Below, piece by piece: positions 53,578 to 62,922 of a stretch of 64,000 nt of DNA. Every line of letters starts with the position of its first letter. The stretch's first letter is position 1. The stretch is from Clostridia bacterium (GTDB lineage Bacteria > Bacillota_A > Clostridia > Christensenellales > Aristaeellaceae). The stretch lies in the NCBI GenBank assembly GCA_017525805.1, contig JAFXSH010000174.1, forward strand, positions 27,308 through 91,307, given 5' to 3'. Below the pieces are notes generated by a model. It saw only the letters and a list, made by a program, of their open reading frames with translations. It was not told the DNA's origin and did no database searches. The position numbers and the translations under genes are program-made.

Positions 53578-56244
53578 TCAGGCGTCAGAAGCAGGTTTTC
53601 CCGCCTGCGCTTCCTCCTGTTTCTTTTGACGCCAGGCTTGCTTGTAGGCGGTTTCCAGGGCAGGCGTGGCATGGATACGGTTATGCGCTTCCAGGAAGGC
53701 GGCGATGCTGCCCTGGACGGCCTCGACTTCCCGTTCGAATTCCCGGGCGGATACACGCAGCGCCTGGTTGCCCAGCACGATGGCCTGTTCCGGGCCGTCG
53801 GAGGTGGCCACGCGGATACGCGCCTGACCCTTGGCTTCGTAGGTGGTTTTCTCGATGTAGGCGTCGGCGGTCTGCGCTTCTTTCGTGTACACCACAAAAA
53901 TGTTGGCGTACTTTTCGACGGAACCGGCGCCGCCCTGCACCCGGTAAGCGTCAAAGACCAGAATCACGTCCTTACCGGTCATGCCGCTGTAATTGCACAG
54001 GATGTCCATGAGCTGCTGCCGGGCGGCTTCCAGGTTTTCCTTGCTTTGCTTTTTCAATTCATCCCAGGCGAAGATGATGTTGTAACCGTCCACCAGCAGG
54101 ATTTCTTTTTGGATAAACTCGCCCGGTACAGCGGGAGCGGAAGTAGCGGCGCGGGCTTTCACGGTCTGAAAGAGCTGGCGGGACTTGACCGGCCCATACG
54201 TGCGCTCGAAAATGGCCATCAATTCCTCGTCCTCTTTCGCCGTGCCCTGATAAGTGGCGCGGACGGGCGCTTTCAGCGGCGCGGCTTCGGTTTGCTCTAT
54301 TCTGTCTTTCAGGAGAGGCAGATGAGCCATGCTGTCCACCTGATCCCAGCGCACGTCGAAGCCCGCGCCGTGGGAACAGAAGATGGAATCCGGGGAGTTA
54401 TACAGGTCGGCTTCGGGGTTGTAAGCCCGTTCGGCAATGACCTTTTCCGCGTCGGCGCAGGGCAGATAGGCGGAGAACTCCGCACTCATGTGCCCCCGAC
54501 CCTTGGTGTAGATGCTCACCTGCTTGCCGTAGGAGGCGCACTTGGAGGCTGGGGCCAATGCCCGGAGTCGCTGCAGCCCGTTTTCCATGATCTCCGGCGC
54601 GTCGAACTCCCCGCCCATGGCGGTCAAATCGGTCATGGCACGGCCGATGTTCTCCTCGGGCAAAACCAATTCCAGATTCAGATAAGGCTCCAGAAGCTGG
54701 CACTGGGCTTTCATCAACCCCTGGCGAATAGCCCGGTAGGTAGCCTGGCGGAAGTCCCCGCCCTCAGTGTGCTTTAAGTGCGCCTTGCCAGCCACCAGGG
54801 TGATTTTCATGTCCGTATTGGGGGAGCCGGTCAGCACACCCACATGGACTTTTTCTCTTAAATGGGTCAGAATAAGCCGCTGCCAGTTGACGGCCAGGTC
54901 ATCCAGGGACACGGCGGTGCCGAACTGCATTCCGCTGCCCCGCTTGCCGGGGGTGAGCAGCAGGTGTACTTCCGCGTAATGCCGCAGGGGTTCATAGTGC
55001 CCAACGCCCTCCACCGGGGCTAAGATGGTTTCCCGGTACAGCACGCTTTCGTCGGCGAAGTCGATCTCCATGCCGAAGCGGTCTTTGCACTGGCGCTTTA
55101 AAACCTCCAGATACACGTCGCCCATGGACTGGATGTGAATCTCCCGCTTCTGCTCGACGTACTCCACCCGCATGAGCGGTTCTTCCTCCTCCAGCGTGCG
55201 CAGGTAATTGAGCGCATGGTGGATGTCGGTGCCGTCCTGAATCACCAGGCGGCAGGAATAGCAGGGCTGGATGACCGCTTCCTTCCGGGCGGCTTCGATG
55301 CCCAGGCCGTCGCCGGGAGCGGTTTTGCTTAATCCCACCACGCAGCAGAGCTGGCCTGCCTCGGCGCTGGGCACGGGTGTATATTTCGCCCCGGAATAAA
55401 GCCGGATCTCCGCCGCCTTTTCTGCCCAGAGCGTTTCGCCGCTGTCGTCCTTGACGGACAAAAGGTCGCGGACTTTCAGTTCTCCGCCGGTGATTTTCAT
55501 GAAGGTGAGCCGCGCCCCCTGGCTGTCCCGGGCGATTTTATACACCCTGGCCCCGAAAGCATCGGGGTATTTTGTTTCCGGGTCGAAGGCAGCCAGGGCG
55601 TCCAATAACTCCATGATGCCCTCGTTTCTCAGCGCCGAGCCGAAATAGCAGGGGAACAGCCGCCGGGAGCGGATCAACTGCTGAATCCGGTAGTCCGGAA
55701 CAGAACCTTCCTTCAAATAATAATCCAGTGCCGTTTCGTCGCACAGGGCGATTTTCTCGTCGTCGCGATGGGTGAAGTCCACAATATTCTCCGATAATTC
55801 CGCCTGTAAATGCTTGACCAGCGCTTCCGGCTCGCCGTCGTACCGGTCCATTTTATTGACGAAGAAGAACACGGGAATCTGAAACTGCTCCAATAGCTTC
55901 CAGATGGTGCGGGTGTGGGGCTGCACGCCATCCGCCGCGCTGATCACCAGCACGCAGGCGTCCAGCACGCCCATGACGCGCTCGGTCTCCCCGGAAAAAT
56001 CCGTGTGGCCGGGGGTGTCCATGAGCGTGAGGGTTTTCCGGTTATAGGTCAGGATGGCCTGCTTGGAAAAGATGGTGATGCCGCGCTCCTTCTCCATCCG
56101 CTCGGTGTCCAGGAAAGCGTCGCCGTGGTCGACCCGGCCCTGCTTCCGCACCGCGCCGGACAAAAACAGCATGGATTCTGACAGCGTGGTTTTCCCTGCG
56201 TCCACGTGCGCCGCCAGCCCGATCACGCATCCCTTCCCTGCCAT
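53578..56244 (-). CDS. EF-G/TetM-like translational GTPase fused to a YacP/Rae1-type NYN nuclease
   Basis: An 888-residue fusion. Residues 1-665 follow the EF-G/TetM plan: G1 AHVDAGKTT (12-20), G3 LMDTPGHTDF, G4 VNKMD, then domains II-V. Residues about 715-888 form a YacP/Rae1-like NYN domain: LLVDGYNIIFAWDEL, VILVFDAYRVQGG, VVYTKEAQTADAYIEK, RIRVATSDGPEQ, with the acidic residues in place. Rae1 cuts mRNA in the ribosomal A site; TetM-type factors bind the same site. The fusion therefore suggests a ribosome-rescue or mRNA-cutting factor, an inference. It should not be called a tetracycline-resistance gene on sequence alone. Promoter with extended -10 upstream. Confidence 0.9.
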   Translation of the reverse strand: MAGKGCVIGLAAHVDAGKTTLSESMLFLSGAVRKQGRVDHGDAFLDTERMEKERGITIFSKQAILTYNRKTLTLMDTPGHTDFSGETERVMGVLDACVLVISAADGVQPHTRTIWKLLEQFQIPVFFFVNKMDRYDGEPEALVKHLQAELSENIVDFTHRDDEKIALCDETALDYYLKEGSVPDYRIQQLIRSRRLFPCYFGSALRNEGIMELLDALAAFDPETKYPDAFGARVYKIARDSQGARLTFMKITGGELKVRDLLSVKDDSGETLWAEKAAEIRLYSGAKYTPVPSAEAGQLCCVVGLSKTAPGDGLGIEAARKEAVIQPCYSCRLVIQDGTDIHHALNYLRTLEEEEPLMRVEYVEQKREIHIQSMGDVYLEVLKRQCKDRFGMEIDFADESVLYRETILAPVEGVGHYEPLRHYAEVHLLLTPGKRGSGMQFGTAVSLDDLAVNWQRLILTHLREKVHVGVLTGSPNTDMKITLVAGKAHLKHTEGGDFRQATYRAIRQGLMKAQCQLLEPYLNLELVLPEENIGRAMTDLTAMGGEFDAPEIMENGLQRLRALAPASKCASYGKQVSIYTKGRGHMSAEFSAYLPCADAEKVIAERAYNPEADLYNSPDSIFCSHGAGFDVRWDQVDSMAHLPLLKDRIEQTEAAPLKAPVRATYQGTAKEDEELMAIFERTYGPVKSRQLFQTVKARAATSAPAVPGEFIQKEILLVDGYNIIFAWDELKKQSKENLEAARQQLMDILCNYSGMTGKDVILVFDAYRVQGGAGSVEKYANIFVVYTKEAQTADAYIEKTTYEAKGQARIRVATSDGPEQAIVLGNQALRVSAREFEREVEAVQGSIAAFLEAHNRIHATPALETAYKQAWRQKKQEEAQAGKPASDA

Positions 56245-56275
56245 GGCCGCTTCCCCCTTTTTTGTTCATGGAAGT

Positions 56276-56304
56276 ATTATAGCAAAAAAGCCCGAATCGG
56301 GCAA
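56276..56304 (-). promoter_or_regulatory. extended -10 promoter of the EF-G-NYN gene
   Basis: TTGCCC (56299-56304), 17 bases, TATAAT (56276-56281) with a preceding TG (TGCTATAAT). The -35 lies inside the terminator stem of the preceding gene. Confidence 0.75.
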
Positions 56305-56323
56305 CAGAAAAGCCGATTCGGGC
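56285..56323 (-). terminator. intrinsic terminator of the YbjN-like gene
   Basis: GCCCGAATCGG pairs with CCGATTCGGGC (perfect 11 bp), followed by TTTTTT on the minus strand. It shares bases with the next promoter. Confidence 0.9.
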
Positions 56324-56361
56324 GAGAGAAAAGAAAGAGGCAATGCATGCGTTGTTCCGGG

Positions 56362-56781
56362 TTACGCCCAGATTTCATGCATGAATTTGGCATACGTGCC
56401 GTCGATGATCTGCGAGGTGCGGAGCATCAGCTCCATGGCCACCTCGCCGGCGTTTTCATTGGTGACAATGGCGTCGGCCTGGATGTTCATCCAGGAGTCA
56501 TCGTCGATGAAAAACTTCGTCCAGCGGTAGTCCTTATTGACCGTGTTCATGAGGTCCATGATCTGCAGCTTCTTATCGATGGGCACGGCGAACAGCCGGA
56601 ACACCCGCATGACGAAGGAACGGCCGCTCTTGTCGAAAAAGAAATTGAAATCCACCGTGGTGAGCTTGCAATTCACGCCGCAGCACACGCGGTCGTTTCC
56701 GTTTTCAAGTTCCTGGAGGTCCTTGTATTTCCATTCGTTCTTTTTCAGGGTTTCCAGGAAATCCGTGGTCGTTTGCAGCAT
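56362..56781 (-). CDS. YbjN-like domain protein
   Basis: A 139-residue acidic soluble protein. Alternating strands and helices (VDFNFFFDKSGRSFVMRVFR; YRWTKFFIDDDSWMNIQADA; AGEVAMELMLRTSQIIDGTY) match the YbjN/type III-chaperone-like fold. Function of such proteins in Bacillota is unknown. AAAGGAGC lies before the ATG. It is 15 bases after the ADP-ribosylglycohydrolase gene, so they are probably co-transcribed. Confidence 0.6.
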   Translation of the reverse strand: MLQTTTDFLETLKKNEWKYKDLQELENGNDRVCCGVNCKLTTVDFNFFFDKSGRSFVMRVFRLFAVPIDKKLQIMDLMNTVNKDYRWTKFFIDDDSWMNIQADAIVTNENAGEVAMELMLRTSQIIDGTYAKFMHEIWA

Positions 56782-56796
56782 GGGGTTCAGCTCCTT

Positions 56797-57606
56797 TCAT
56801 CGTGTAATGGGGGGATACTTGTTTTCAAATTCCGTGAGCAGGGTTTTCTGATGATTGTCCAGGAATTGCAGCGCTTTGCTTCGGATTTCGTCCGGCACGC
56901 CCCAGTACGCTTCCGCGGCGCCCCCGGCAATGGCTGCGATGGTGTCGCTGTCGCCGCCGATGGAAATAGCGTTGCGGATGGCGTCCTCATAGGATGTGGA
57001 CTCAAAGAAGGCTTCCAGCGCCTGCGGCACGCTGCCCTGACAGGTCTCGTCAAACCTGTAGGCGGGGCGAATCTGGTCGAGCGTAAAGTTGATAGAGTAA
57101 TAGTTTGCGGTGATATGGGCTTTGATTTCGTCCATGCCCGCCCCGGACTTCGCCAGGAAAATCGCCGCCGCTGTGGCTTTGGCTCCCTTAATGCCCTCGG
57201 GATGGTTGTGGGTCACTTCTGCTGTGACGCGGGCCATGGCCACGGCTTCCTCCAGCGTTTCCGCGGCAAAGCCGCAGGGGCTTACCCGCATGGCGCTGCC
57301 GTTTCCATAGCTGTTGTAGGGGCCGGGATTGGGCGTGTATTTTCCCTTTTTCAGCCATTGGCGGAACCGCCCGCCATAACCGGCAAAGGGATAACGATTG
57401 CCCAGCTGAACCATATTGGCGATGGTCTGCCTGGACAGCGTTTCCAAATTTCCTTCCGCTTCCAGAATGGATTTGGCGATCGCCAGCGTCATGATGGAAT
57501 CATCCGTGGGTTCGCAGTTAGGGGAGAAAAAAGGGAACAGCTTGGTCTTGATGTTTCTGAATTCATAAACAGAGCCGACAATGTCTCCGATAATGGCGCC
57601 GATCAT
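56797..57606 (-). CDS. ADP-ribosylglycohydrolase family protein
   Basis: A 269-residue DraG-type protein: MIGAIIGDIVGSVYEFRNIK, metal site residues in CEPTDDSIMTLAIA and GGDSDTIAAIAGGAAEAYWG, plus NGSAMRVSPCG. DraG enzymes remove ADP-ribose from modified side chains or nucleic acids using two Mg ions. The target here is unknown and no ADP-ribosyltransferase gene is adjacent. GGAGG lies 8 bases before the ATG; the longer frame upstream is unsupported. Confidence 0.92.
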   Translation of the reverse strand: MIGAIIGDIVGSVYEFRNIKTKLFPFFSPNCEPTDDSIMTLAIAKSILEAEGNLETLSRQTIANMVQLGNRYPFAGYGGRFRQWLKKGKYTPNPGPYNSYGNGSAMRVSPCGFAAETLEEAVAMARVTAEVTHNHPEGIKGAKATAAAIFLAKSGAGMDEIKAHITANYYSINFTLDQIRPAYRFDETCQGSVPQALEAFFESTSYEDAIRNAISIGGDSDTIAAIAGGAAEAYWGVPDEIRSKALQFLDNHQKTLLTEFENKYPPITR

Positions 57607-57832
57607 ACGGTCAGCCTCCTTTCCGGTTCGTTTGGTTTCGCGCATCGCCGCTTGCGATGTACATGCATATCATAACAGATCGGGAATCAGAATGTGTCTC
57701 CCGCAAGGCGACATTTTTATCGCCCTTATAGTATACATGATAATGGGCTACGCTGTCCATATGGTTTTTTAGCCTGTTAGTTGAAAAACGGCGGTTATCA
57801 TTCAGGTATCGAAGTGAGTTACAGGAGGTTAC

Positions 57833-57882
57833 GCTGGGGCTGTTCGCCCCAAACCCCAGCCAGGGGCCGCGGAGGCCCCAGC
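57833..57882. repeat. GC-rich palindromic element
   Basis: GCTGGGG/CCCCAGC (57833-57860), GGGGCC/GGCCCC (57863-57879) and an outer GCTGGGGC/GCCCCAGC pair (57833-57840 with 57875-57882) make a compact folded unit. It lies in the 424-base gap between the ADP-ribosylglycohydrolase and SH3 genes, which otherwise holds only a promoter. Confidence 0.6.
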
Positions 57883-57958
57883 ATTCCCTTTGTTGGATTG
57901 TTTATAACTGGCTGGTAGCAAGCGGCGTATATTTTTTGTAGTATCAGGAAGCGAGCCC

Positions 57959-57988
57959 TTGCAATCTGACATGGTTTCATTGTATACT
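57959..57988 (+). promoter_or_regulatory. probable promoter of the SH3-glycosidase gene
   Basis: TTGCAA (57959-57964), 18 bases, TATACT (57983-57988), about 40 bases before the GTG start. Confidence 0.5.
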
Positions 57989-58030
57989 AACGGTGTATTT
58001 TCAAGTATCAGAAATCAATCGGAGGACACT

Positions 58031-59164
58031 GTGAAAAAACGTGTGATTGCCTGGCTAGCTGTTTTATTGATTGTGATGGCCGCGCTGCCGCAGGCTTTTG
58101 GCGCTTCGAACACCGCCGTCACGCTGACCAGCCTGAAACTGCGCAAGGAGCCAAGCGCCACCGCCAAGGTGCTGGATACCTATAAAAAAGGCACCGAAGT
58201 GACGGTGCTGGAAATAGACGGCGAATGGTGCAAGGTCCGCGTGGGGAACCGTACAGGCTACATGATGGCGGAATACCTGGACATACCGGATGACCTGGAA
58301 ATCCCCGAAAAGGAAGATATTGCCCTGACCGCGCCGGGCAGGAGCGATTTTCAGCCCGAGCCGGGAGAGAGCCTGTGCGACACCTCTTATCTGCTGGATG
58401 AGGGGCAGGAGCCGGTCATCACGAATTCTTCCTACCAGAGCGAAAACGTGTACATCGACATTACCCTGAATCGCGTGTACAACACCGATGTGTACGTGGC
58501 GGACATCCGCATCCGCTCGCTGGACAGCTTCCGGCGCGGGCTGGCGAACAAATGGAAGAACGGCACGGCGAAAATCAGCAAGATCGCCGAGAACCACGGC
58601 GCGATTCTGGCCATGACCAGCGACAGCGCCGAGAATCTGGATATGGGCTGGGTGATCATGAACGGAGAACCCCTGCGCCGGACAAAGAACCGCAAGCGGG
58701 ATCTATGCGTGCTGTATACCAACGGGGAAATGGCGGTGATCCCCGCCGCCGAGCTTAAGCATGAGGAAATCGCCGCGCTGGCCGAGGCGGGGGAGATCTG
58801 GCAGACGTTCCTGTTCGGCCCCTCACTGCTGGACAAGGACGGCCATGCTTTTTCTGAAATCAAATCCAGCATCGGCATCCAGAATCCCCGTTCCGTGATC
58901 GGCTATTACGAGCCGGGACACTACTGCTTTGTGCAGGTGGACGGGCGGAGAACGCCCAGCCAGGCGGAGCCGGGCAAGAAAAACAAAGGCATGACGCTGA
59001 CCGAGCTTTCCCAGTTCATGGAAAGCCTGGGCTGCAAAGCGGCGTATAACCTGGACGGCGGCCAGAGTTCAGTCATGTTCTTCAACGGAAAAATCCATTC
59101 CACGCCCCAGAACGGCAGCCGCCGCCTGGGCGACGTGGTGATGATCGCCGAGCCGCAGAAGTGA
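58031..59164 (+). CDS. SH3-domain / NAGPA-like phosphodiester glycosidase, exported
   Basis: A 377-residue exported protein. Signal peptide 1-24 (ending AFGAS), one bacterial SH3 domain (about 30-80, LTSLKLRKEPSATAKVLDTY, close to the SH3 of the deacetylase at 40104), a linker, then a NAGPA/DUF2233 domain (about 130-375) with IIMNG-like WVIMNGEPL, NPRSVIGYYEPGHYCFVQVD and AAYNLDGGQSSVMFFNG. Such domains cleave phosphodiester-linked sugars, here likely on wall polymers. The GTG has GGAGG 5 bases upstream. Confidence 0.9.
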   Translation: MKKRVIAWLAVLLIVMAALPQAFGASNTAVTLTSLKLRKEPSATAKVLDTYKKGTEVTVLEIDGEWCKVRVGNRTGYMMAEYLDIPDDLEIPEKEDIALTAPGRSDFQPEPGESLCDTSYLLDEGQEPVITNSSYQSENVYIDITLNRVYNTDVYVADIRIRSLDSFRRGLANKWKNGTAKISKIAENHGAILAMTSDSAENLDMGWVIMNGEPLRRTKNRKRDLCVLYTNGEMAVIPAAELKHEEIAALAEAGEIWQTFLFGPSLLDKDGHAFSEIKSSIGIQNPRSVIGYYEPGHYCFVQVDGRRTPSQAEPGKKNKGMTLTELSQFMESLGCKAAYNLDGGQSSVMFFNGKIHSTPQNGSRRLGDVVMIAEPQK

Positions 59165-59337
59165 GCGCTTTTCTGTGCGCGAAAGACGCGCTGTCATCTT
59201 CCCGGATGGCGGCGCTTTTGTGCAAATGAAACTGATTCTGAAAAAGTTTTTTCATTATCAAGCCTTTTTTGCAGGAATTTTGATTTCTCTCAAAGAAATA
59301 TATAAATTGGATTTTTATGGGCTTTGGAGAACGGACG

Positions 59338-59877
59338 ATGAAGATTCAGCCTCCCCGGCACGCGCCGGATTCCGAACAGAAATTCATGGTGCTGTACTGC
59401 CTGGCGCGTCTGGGGCCGTGCACTGAATTGCAGCTGCTTCAATTTCTGGTTGAAAATGATCTGCTGAATTATTTTGAAATGATGTTCGCCCTCAATGATC
59501 TGTGCAGCGGCGGGCAGGCCGCGAGAACAAAAAAGAATACTGGCTTTCTGTATGAGGCGACGGACGCGGGCAGGGAAGCGCTGGAACTGTTCGGCGGAAG
59601 AGTGCCGATGAGCCTGAAAACGCTTATATCAGATACGGAAACGGAATGGAAACAGCGCTTCCGCGAAGAAACGCAGTATCGGCAGCAAATCGAACAGACC
59701 GGCCGCGGGGATTATGACCTGACACTCAGGATCGTGGAACAGGAAATGGACATGATGCGTCTGAGCCTGACGCTGCCCACGCGGGAGTTGGCTGACCGGC
59801 TGGCGAAACAGTGGCCGGAAAAAGCCGGAAAGATATACGAAACAGTGATCCGAATCCTGTCGGAGGACAAAGCATGA
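59338..59877 (+). CDS. DUF4364 family protein
   Basis: A 179-residue protein with an N-terminal winged-helix-like part (EQKFMVLYCLARLGPCTELQ, LYEATDAGREALELF) and a C-terminal domain (DYDLTLRIVEQEMDMMRLSL). This matches DUF4364, a clostridial family of presumed transcriptional regulators. The ATG at 59338 follows GGAG by 8 bases. Its stop overlaps the ispDF start (ATGA), so it is translationally coupled to isoprenoid synthesis. Confidence 0.88.
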   Translation: MKIQPPRHAPDSEQKFMVLYCLARLGPCTELQLLQFLVENDLLNYFEMMFALNDLCSGGQAARTKKNTGFLYEATDAGREALELFGGRVPMSLKTLISDTETEWKQRFREETQYRQQIEQTGRGDYDLTLRIVEQEMDMMRLSLTLPTRELADRLAKQWPEKAGKIYETVIRILSEDKA

Positions 59878-61004
59878 ACGTTTACGCCTTGCTCCTGTGC
59901 GGCGGCAGCGGTTCCCGCATGCGGACGAATGAAAACAAAACACTTTTGAAGGTCGGCGGCGTACCCGCGATCGTGCGCTGCTTCCGGGCGTTCCGCGGCG
60001 AAGTGAGGGGTATCGTGCTGGTGACGCGGCCCGGAGAAAAAGAAATTTTTTCGGATGTGCTGACCGCGTACGGCTGTGTTCCGCAGGGCATCGTATCCGG
60101 CGGAGAGGATCGCCAGGCTTCCGCCCTGAACGGACTGATGTCCCTCCCGCTTGACGCGGACATCGCCCTGATTCACGATGGGGCGAGGCCGTTTGTGTCG
60201 AAAGAGATTATCCGCCGCGTGATCGACAGCGTGGAGACGTGGGGCAGCGGGGTTGCCGCCGTGCCCGCGCGGGACACCATCAAGCGGGCGGACAGGGAAG
60301 GCCGTGTGCTGGAAACGCTGGACAGGAGCGTTCTTTGGCAGGTGCAGACGCCCCAGGGCTTTTTCGTGCAGGATTTATTAGCCGCCCATGAAGACGCTCA
60401 GGAACGGTATACCGACGACGCGGCGCTGATGGAAGCGGCGGGGTATGACGTGCGGCTGGTGCCCGGCAGCTCAGACAATATCAAACTGACTTCTCCGGAG
60501 GATATCAGGATGGTCAACGGCATGATGACGCCCCGCATCGGAACGGGATTTGACGCCCATCGGCTGGAGGAAGGCCGGGAACTGTGGCTGGGCGGCGTGA
60601 AGGTCCCCTATGAAAAGGGCCTGCTGGGCCACAGCGACGCCGACGTGGCGCTGCACGCGCTGATGGACGCGCTGCTCGGCGCGACGGCCATGGGCGATAT
60701 CGGCAAGCTGTTTCCCGATAAAAACCCTGCGTATAAAGATATATCATCTGCCCTGCTGCTCAAGGAGGTGGGGAACCGCCTGAAAGACGCTGGCTTTACC
60801 GTGGGCAATGTGGACGTGACCATTGTCTGCCAGGCCCCCAGGCTGGCTGAATACATCCCCTCCATGTGCGAGGTGATCGCCTTCGCGCTGGGCATCCCGC
60901 GGGCCCATGTGTCCGTCAAGGCCACCACCACCGAGCGCATGGGCTACGAAGGCAGCGGCGAGGGCATCAGCGCCCATGCGTCCGCGCTGGTGTTTCAATC
61001 ATAA
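59874..61004 (+). CDS. ispDF: bifunctional IspD/IspF, MEP pathway
   Basis: A 376-residue fusion. Residues 1-220 are IspD (ALLLCGGSGSRMRTNENKTL; HDGARPFVS; QTPQGFF; YTDDAALMEAAG), which makes CDP-methylerythritol. Residues about 222-376 are IspF (RIGTGFDAHRLEEGRELWLG; LLGHSDADVALHALMDALLG; FPDKNPAYKDISS; ATTTERMGYEGSGEGI), which makes the cyclodiphosphate. Fused forms are known in several phyla. The start is fixed by GGAGG and ATGA coupling to DUF4364. Confidence 0.97.
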   Translation: MNVYALLLCGGSGSRMRTNENKTLLKVGGVPAIVRCFRAFRGEVRGIVLVTRPGEKEIFSDVLTAYGCVPQGIVSGGEDRQASALNGLMSLPLDADIALIHDGARPFVSKEIIRRVIDSVETWGSGVAAVPARDTIKRADREGRVLETLDRSVLWQVQTPQGFFVQDLLAAHEDAQERYTDDAALMEAAGYDVRLVPGSSDNIKLTSPEDIRMVNGMMTPRIGTGFDAHRLEEGRELWLGGVKVPYEKGLLGHSDADVALHALMDALLGATAMGDIGKLFPDKNPAYKDISSALLLKEVGNRLKDAGFTVGNVDVTIVCQAPRLAEYIPSMCEVIAFALGIPRAHVSVKATTTERMGYEGSGEGISAHASALVFQS

Positions 61005-61046
61005 ACTGAATATATAAAAGCACATAGAACAAAGGAGGACACTCAA

Positions 61047-62834
61047 ATGCTTCAAAATGGCAACATCTGGCTTGGAACTTCTTCCCATGGCCCGGTAGAG
61101 CTGCTGCCGTCCATGGCAAACCGCCACGGGCTCATCGCAGGCGCGACGGGCACCGGTAAAACGGTGACGCTGCAAGTATTGGCCGAGGGCTTCTCCCAGC
61201 TGGGCGTGCCCGTGTTCATGGCGGACGTGAAGGGCGACCTGGCGGGCATCTGCTCTCCCGGCCAGGGCAGCGCCAAGATCGACAGCCGCCTGCAGGCCTG
61301 CGGTGTGGAGCACTTTTCCTTCCGCGCATGCCCGGTCACGTTCTGGGACGTGTACGGCGAAAAGGGCCATCCGGTGCGCACCACAGTCAGCGAAATGGGC
61401 CCGCTGCTTTTGGCCCGCATGCTGGGCCTGAATGAGACCCAGACCGGCGTGCTGCACATCATCTTCCGTATCGCGGACGACGAGGGAATGCTGCTGCTGG
61501 ACCTGAAAGACGTAAAAGCCATGCTGGCCTATGTCGGCGAAAACGCCGCCCGCTACACCCTGGACTACGGCAACGTGGCGAAAGCCACCGTCGGAGCCAT
61601 CCAGCGCGCTATCGCCATCCTGGAGGACCAGGGCGGCAACCAGTTCTTCGGCGAGCCGGGCCTCGATCTGGCCGACTGGCTGGTGCAGGACGAGGACGGC
61701 CACGGCATGGTGAACATCCTGGCCGCGGAAAAGCTGTTCCGCAAGCCCGCCATGTATTCCACCTTCCTGCTGTGGATGCTGGGCGAACTGTATGAGCTGC
61801 TGCCCGAGCAGGGCGACAGCGAGCTGCCCCGCATGGTGTTCTTCTTCGATGAAGCGCATCTGCTGTTTGATGACTGCTCCAGGACGCTGCTGGAGCGCAT
61901 CGAACAGGTTGTGCGCCTGATCCGCTCCAAGGGCGTGGGCGTGTACTTCATCACCCAGACGCCCACCGACGTGCCTTCCTCCGTGCTGGGGCAGCTTTCC
62001 GGCCGCGTGCAGCACGCCCTGCGCGCCTTCACGCCCCAGGAGCAGAAGGTCGTCCGCGCCGTGGCGCAGACCTTCCGCGTCAACCCCGAATTCGATACCG
62101 AAGCGGCCTTGACCCAGCTGGCCACCGGTGAAGCGCTGATTTCCTTCCTGCAGCATGACGGCACCCCCGGCATCGTGCAGAAGGCCACCATCCTGCCCCC
62201 CCAGAGCCAGATCGGCATGATCACCGACGAGCTGCGCAAAACCTTCATGGACACTGACGCCATCGGCGAAAAGTACGACGTGCCCTTTGACCGGGAAAGC
62301 GCTTACGAGCTGCTCTCCGCTCAGTTCATGCAGACCGGCGCGAAGCAGACCCAGGTGGTGCGGCCCGTGACGGCTCAGGTAGAGGAAGTGCCGGTGCAGG
62401 CCCAGGTGCAGGCGGGCGAACCCGTCCAGCCCGTGCAGTCCTACCAGCCGATGACCTTCCGCGTATACAACCCCGCTACCGGCAAGTATGAGGAACAGGT
62501 CATGAGCACGCTCCAGCAGCCGGTCTATCAGCAGCCCGTACAACAGCCGGTGCAGCAGCCCGTTCAGCAGGCGCAGCCCGTTTATCAGCAGGCGCCTTCC
62601 TATCCCGTGCCCGTGCCCGCCGCCGAGCCGCAGCAGCCCGCCGCGCCTGCCGTACAGGAGGAAACCAAGCCCGCGAAGAAGCCTGCCAAGAAGCCCAGCG
62701 AAATGACCGCCGCGGAAAAATACCTGAACAGCTTCCTCAACTCCGCCACCACCGGCGCGGGCCGCGAGGTCGGCCGCCAGGTCAGCCGCTCCATCCTCGG
62801 CATCTTCGGCATTGGGTCGAGCAAGAGAAAGTAA
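61047..62834 (+). CDS. HerA-like ATPase (DUF853/YjgR family)
   Basis: A 595-residue protein. Walker A is AGATGTGKTVTLQVL (about 30-44), MADVKGDLAGICSPGQG follows, Walker B is MVFFFDEAHLLFDD, and FITQTPTDVPSSVLGQLSGR is a sensor-like motif: the DUF853/YjgR branch of HerA-FtsK ATPases. Residues about 440-550 are a Gln/Pro/Val linker (VYQQPVQQPVQQPVQQ), then a short C-terminal helix region with Gly/Arg end. Function of YjgR is not firmly known; DNA translocation is a family inference. AGGAGG precedes the ATG. Confidence 0.9.
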   Translation: MLQNGNIWLGTSSHGPVELLPSMANRHGLIAGATGTGKTVTLQVLAEGFSQLGVPVFMADVKGDLAGICSPGQGSAKIDSRLQACGVEHFSFRACPVTFWDVYGEKGHPVRTTVSEMGPLLLARMLGLNETQTGVLHIIFRIADDEGMLLLDLKDVKAMLAYVGENAARYTLDYGNVAKATVGAIQRAIAILEDQGGNQFFGEPGLDLADWLVQDEDGHGMVNILAAEKLFRKPAMYSTFLLWMLGELYELLPEQGDSELPRMVFFFDEAHLLFDDCSRTLLERIEQVVRLIRSKGVGVYFITQTPTDVPSSVLGQLSGRVQHALRAFTPQEQKVVRAVAQTFRVNPEFDTEAALTQLATGEALISFLQHDGTPGIVQKATILPPQSQIGMITDELRKTFMDTDAIGEKYDVPFDRESAYELLSAQFMQTGAKQTQVVRPVTAQVEEVPVQAQVQAGEPVQPVQSYQPMTFRVYNPATGKYEEQVMSTLQQPVYQQPVQQPVQQPVQQAQPVYQQAPSYPVPVPAAEPQQPAAPAVQEETKPAKKPAKKPSEMTAAEKYLNSFLNSATTGAGREVGRQVSRSILGIFGIGSSKRK

Positions 62835-62860
62835 AAGTATCGCTTTCAAATCAACTGAAT

Positions 62861-62899
62861 CGGCCCCGGCTGAATGAATCGTCAGCCGGGGCCGGTTTT
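62861..62899 (+). terminator. intrinsic terminator of the herA-like gene
   Basis: A perfect 13-bp stem (CGGCCCCGGCTGA/TCAGCCGGGGCCG), 8-base loop, then GTTTTC. Confidence 0.85.
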
Positions 62900-62922
62900 C
62901 AATTGCAATGGACGAATACTTT

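Noticed and set aside
53578..56244. Calling the GTPase a tetracycline-resistance protein
   Set aside because: TetM-like layout alone is not evidence of resistance, and the fused NYN nuclease domain points to another role.
60999..62849. 616-codon antisense frame over the HerA-like gene
   Set aside because: The sense strand has full Walker motifs and AGGAGG; the antisense product is His/Gly-rich shadow protein with no family.
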